DNA of 8,562 bases from assembly GCA_955652265.1 (NCBI GenBank), contig CATPBD010000001.1, positions 1 through 8,562 on the forward strand, in the 5' to 3' direction. The notes beneath the pieces were generated by a model. The model worked only from the letters and a program-made list of their open reading frames with translations. It searched no databases and was not told the DNA's origin. This document shows positions 5,763-8,562 of the stretch, in pieces. The position numbers and the translations under genes are program-made. The stretch is from an uncultured Gemmatimonadaceae bacterium. GTDB lineage: Bacteria > Gemmatimonadota > Gemmatimonadetes > Gemmatimonadales > Gemmatimonadaceae. Positions within the stretch are counted from its first letter, which is position 1; every line of letters begins with the position of its first letter.

Positions 5763-6527
5763 ATGCCACCACGCCCCTTCGTTCTCGCGGAAGCCAATTG
5801 GAAGTCCGTCAAGGTCACTGACTACCAGGTCGCCATTCTCCCCTGGGGGGCGACCGAACCGCACAACTTTCATCTCCCGTACGGCACGGACAACTACGAG
5901 ACCGGAGCGATCGCCGAGCGGGCGGCCGAGATTGCGTGGAACCGGGGCGCCAAGGTTGTCGTGCTCCCCACCGTTCCCTTCGGGGTGAACACGGGGCAGC
6001 TCGATCTCAAGCTCGCGCTCAACATGAACCCGAGTACGCAGCTCGCGCTACTCACCGATCTTGCGTCGGCGATTTCGAGTCAGGGTCTGAGAAAGCTGCT
6101 CATTCTCAACGGGCACGGCGGAAACGATTTCCGGCAGATGATTCGCGAGCTGCAGCCGCGCGTGAACCTTTTCATCTGCACCATCAACTGGTGGACGTGC
6201 GTGCGCGGCAAGGATTATTTCGACGAGCCTGGCGACCACGCCGGAGAGATGGAGACGAGCGTGATGATGTCGCTCGAGCCGAAGCTGCTGCTCCCGTTGT
6301 CCGAAGCGGGCGCGGGGAAGGCGAGGCAGTTTCGCATCGCCGGGCTGCGCGAAGGCTGGGCGTGGGCCCCGCGGCAGTGGTCGAGAGTCAGTGAGGACAC
6401 GGGTACGGGTAATCCCGCCAAATCGACCGCGGCAAAGGGTGAGAAGTTTCTACACGCGGTGACAGAGCGTATCGGCGGGTTCCTGGTCGACCTCGCCAAG
6501 GCCGACCCCAATGAGATGTACGAGTAA
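5763..6527 (+). CDS. Creatininase-family metal-dependent amidohydrolase
   Basis: The 254-residue product belongs to the creatininase/creatinine amidohydrolase family: cytosolic di-metal (Zn/Mn) enzymes that cut cyclic or linear amides, or process peptides as MftE does. The metal-site motif is ATEPHNFHLPYGTDNYE at 30-46, giving E32, H34 and D43 with the same spacing as E34, H36 and D45 of Pseudomonas creatininase. NGHGGN at 116-121 supplies H118. DHAGEMETS at 158-166 supplies H159, E162 and E164. True creatininase has a glutamate two residues after the second histidine; here it is glycine (NGHGG), as in the deformylase and MftE-like branches, so creatinine is unlikely to be the substrate. ATG 5763 is chosen over the adjacent TTG 5760; AGGAAG at 5744-5749 is a possible, rather distant ribosome site. 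It probably forms an operon with the iron exporter upstream. No mycofactocin precursor or radical-SAM gene is present, so the substrate is unknown. Confidence 0.88.
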   Translation: MPPRPFVLAEANWKSVKVTDYQVAILPWGATEPHNFHLPYGTDNYETGAIAERAAEIAWNRGAKVVVLPTVPFGVNTGQLDLKLALNMNPSTQLALLTDLASAISSQGLRKLLILNGHGGNDFRQMIRELQPRVNLFICTINWWTCVRGKDYFDEPGDHAGEMETSVMMSLEPKLLLPLSEAGAGKARQFRIAGLREGWAWAPRQWSRVSEDTGTGNPAKSTAAKGEKFLHAVTERIGGFLVDLAKADPNEMYE

Positions 6528-6539
6528 ATCCACTTGGGG

Positions 6540-8562
6540 TTAAGCCACAATGTTTAGTAAGCGTCCTGGAACGAAGATGATCTTCCTCGGCGCGCCGCCC
6601 ACGAACTTTGCCACTGTCGCGTCGGCGAGCGCGGCGACGACGGCCGCTTCCTCGGTGATGTCGCGCGGGACTGTGATCTTCGACCGCACCTTGCCGTTCA
6701 CCTGCACGACAAGCGCGATCGAGTCTTCCGCCGCAAGCGCGGGATCGAAGCGCGGCCACGCCGAGTCGAACACGCTCCCCGTTCCGCCTGTCTGCTCCCA
6801 CAGTTCCTCAGCGATGTGCGGCGCGAATGGCGACACGAGAGGAATGAGCGGAAGCACTTCGTCGCGGTGCGGCGTGCGCTCGCCTTTGCGGAGCACATTC
6901 ATGTATTCCATCATCGCCGCGATCGCGGTGTTGTAGCTGAGACGCGGAATGTCTTCACTGACTTTCCGGATCGTCTGGTGAAGCTTGCGCATCACGGCAT
7001 GATCAGACTCCCCTTCGGTCGACATGCTCTGCGCCGATGCGAATAGCCTGTCCAGAAAGCGACGAGTTCCCGAGATGCTCTGATCCCGGAAGTCTCCGCC
7101 CTGCTCATAGGGTCCGAGGAACATGAGATAAGCGCGGAACGCGTCTGCCCCCCAATGCTCGATGTACTCATCGGGGTTCACGATGTTGCCCTGGGTCTTG
7201 GACATCTTCGCCCCTTCGCGGATGATGTGCCCGTGAGCGCGGAATCGGGTGAACGGCTCCTCGAAATCCAGCATTCCTGCGTCGTGCAGAACCATCGTGA
7301 TGAAGCGCGAATAGAGCAGGTGCAGCACCGCGTGCTCGTTGCCCCCGATGTACGAGTTCACCGGGAGCCATTTCTTCGTAACCGTCTTCTCGAACGGCAC
7401 ATCGTCGCGTCCGACGCTGGGATAGCGCAGGAAATACCAAGCGCTGTCCAGGAAGGTGTCCGATACATCGGTCTCCCGACGTCCCTGCTGCCCGCACTTC
7501 GGGCACGCGACCCGGTACCACTCTTCGTGACGCGCGAGCGGTGACACGCCGGAATCATCGGGCTTGAAATCTTCGATGAACGGCAGCACGACCGGCAGAT
7601 CCTTCTCCGGCACTGGCACCGTTCCACACGACTCGCAGTAAATGATCGGAATCGGCGGACCCCAGTATCGCTGTCGCGAAATGCACCAGTCGTGCAGCCG
7701 ATAATGAACGACAGGCTTTGCGGAGCCGCCCTTGGCGAGAAGCTCGACGATTGCGCTTTTCGCGGCTTCAACACGAAAACCGTCGAACACGCCCGAGTTC
7801 ACCAGCGTGCCCGATTCACATTCCACAAACGCCTCGCGTAGCGGCGTAGCTGCATCCTCGTGCTCCCCGCACACCACGCGGACAATGGGAAGCTCGAACC
7901 TGGTGGCGAACTCGAAATCGCGCTGATCGTGGCCCGGCACGCCCATGATCGCGCCCGTTCCGTACTCCATCAGCACGTAGTCGGACACCCAGATCGGAAT
8001 CTCCTTTTCCGTCGCCGGATTTATCGCCGAGGATCCGGTGAAGACTCCCGTCTTCTCGGTGCTCGTCTTTCGCGTGATGATGTCCTGCTTCTTCGTCCGC
8101 TCGCGATAGGCATCGACTTTCTTTTTTTCTTTCGGCCGGGTGAGCCGGTCGACCAGCGGATGCTCGGGTGCCAGCACCATGTACGTGGCGCCGTAAACGG
8201 TGTCGGGACGCGTGGTGAAGACGCGAATCTCGCAGTCCCCTCCCTTCACGTCTTTGGTCGCAAACGATATCTCCGCTCCATCGGAACGGCCGATCCAGTT
8301 CCGCTGCGCGGTCTTCGTGGTCTCGGACCAGTCGATGTGATCGAGATTCTCCAGCAGCTTGGGCGCGTAATCGCTGATTCGAAAGAACCACTGCTCGAGC
8401 AGCCGCTGCTCGACGGCGGTGCCGCACCTCTCGCAGTGACCGCCGACTACCTGTTCGTTTGCCAGGACGGTCTTGTCCTTCGGGCACCAGTTGACCGCAG
8501 CTTCCTTCTTGTAGGCGAGCCCCTGCTCGAAGAGCTGTAGAAAGAGCCACTGCGTCCACTTG
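6540..8562 (-). CDS. leuS: Leucyl-tRNA synthetase, C-terminal 673 residues (5' end outside the window)
   Basis: LeuRS charges tRNA-Leu with leucine in the cytosol. The frame is open past the right edge; GTG 8249 is internal because the protein continues upstream with recognisable LeuRS sequence (KWTQWLFLQLFEQGLAYKKE, then NWCPKDKTVLANEQVV). Visible in order: a zinc-binding pair (CPKD, CERCG), then RNWIGRSDGAE leading into the CP1 editing domain with TTRPDTVYGATYMVLAPEHP and GTGAIMGVPGHDQRDFEFA (the Asp that excludes cognate leucine is present). WCISRQRYWGPPIP follows, then a second zinc module (CESCG, CPKCG), and the class I signature as KMSKT at 7194-7208. The anticodon-binding domain follows, and a C-terminal part ends VNGKVRSKI...GRLLNIVA. 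The HIGH motif lies upstream of the window. No frameshift is seen. The stop is 12 bases from the converging creatininase stop. Confidence 0.97.
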   Translation of the reverse strand, partial: KWTQWLFLQLFEQGLAYKKEAAVNWCPKDKTVLANEQVVGGHCERCGTAVEQRLLEQWFFRISDYAPKLLENLDHIDWSETTKTAQRNWIGRSDGAEISFATKDVKGGDCEIRVFTTRPDTVYGATYMVLAPEHPLVDRLTRPKEKKKVDAYRERTKKQDIITRKTSTEKTGVFTGSSAINPATEKEIPIWVSDYVLMEYGTGAIMGVPGHDQRDFEFATRFELPIVRVVCGEHEDAATPLREAFVECESGTLVNSGVFDGFRVEAAKSAIVELLAKGGSAKPVVHYRLHDWCISRQRYWGPPIPIIYCESCGTVPVPEKDLPVVLPFIEDFKPDDSGVSPLARHEEWYRVACPKCGQQGRRETDVSDTFLDSAWYFLRYPSVGRDDVPFEKTVTKKWLPVNSYIGGNEHAVLHLLYSRFITMVLHDAGMLDFEEPFTRFRAHGHIIREGAKMSKTQGNIVNPDEYIEHWGADAFRAYLMFLGPYEQGGDFRDQSISGTRRFLDRLFASAQSMSTEGESDHAVMRKLHQTIRKVSEDIPRLSYNTAIAAMMEYMNVLRKGERTPHRDEVLPLIPLVSPFAPHIAEELWEQTGGTGSVFDSAWPRFDPALAAEDSIALVVQVNGKVRSKITVPRDITEEAAVVAALADATVAKFVGGAPRKIIFVPGRLLNIVA

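Noticed and set aside
5087..5818. Minus-strand open frame of 243 codons across the iron exporter gene
   Set aside because: It is antisense to the VIT1 domain, with low-complexity charged composition and no ribosome site; it is a shadow.
7816..8559. Minus-strand frame of 247 codons at the right edge
   Set aside because: It is out of frame with LeuRS, whose recognisable sequence continues in the leuS frame to the edge of the window.

Overview
The window is GC-rich, gene-dense bacterial chromosome. High GC, the mix of families and the protein style suggest a soil or environmental Gemmatimonadota-like bacterium, but this is inference: there is no rRNA or other decisive marker. Nearly every base belongs to a gene or a short intergenic gap, and no gap exceeds about 200 bases. 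I see no mobile element, CRISPR array, tRNA or rRNA.

Layout, left to right. (1) The 3' end of a small Spy/CpxP-like protein (+) and a CsbD-family stress protein (-) converge on a strong bidirectional terminator. (2) A KUP-family potassium transporter (+) follows; its reading frame has no ATG, GTG or TTG in front of the conserved first membrane segment, and an ATC codon at 675 is the best-placed start. It converges with an Hsp15-like S4 RNA-binding protein gene, hslR (-). (3) Divergent from hslR is an unrecognised three-helix membrane protein (+). Its 3' end overlaps a secreted PDZ-domain protein (-) antisense by 167 bases. (4) Divergent from the PDZ gene, a ferritin-like/VIT1 fusion (MbfA-type iron exporter, +) is followed 7 bases later by a creatininase-family metallohydrolase (+), a probable two-gene unit. 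(5) Twelve bases beyond the creatininase stop lies the stop of leucyl-tRNA synthetase (-), which runs off the right edge of the window.

Functionally this is mostly housekeeping and homeostasis: potassium uptake, ribosome rescue after heat stress, iron export or storage, envelope proteins and translation. I do not see a convincing new multi-gene system. The items most worth a second look are the non-canonical kup start, the antisense 3' overlap of the small membrane protein with the PDZ gene, and the pairing of the ferritin-VIT fusion with a creatininase-family enzyme.
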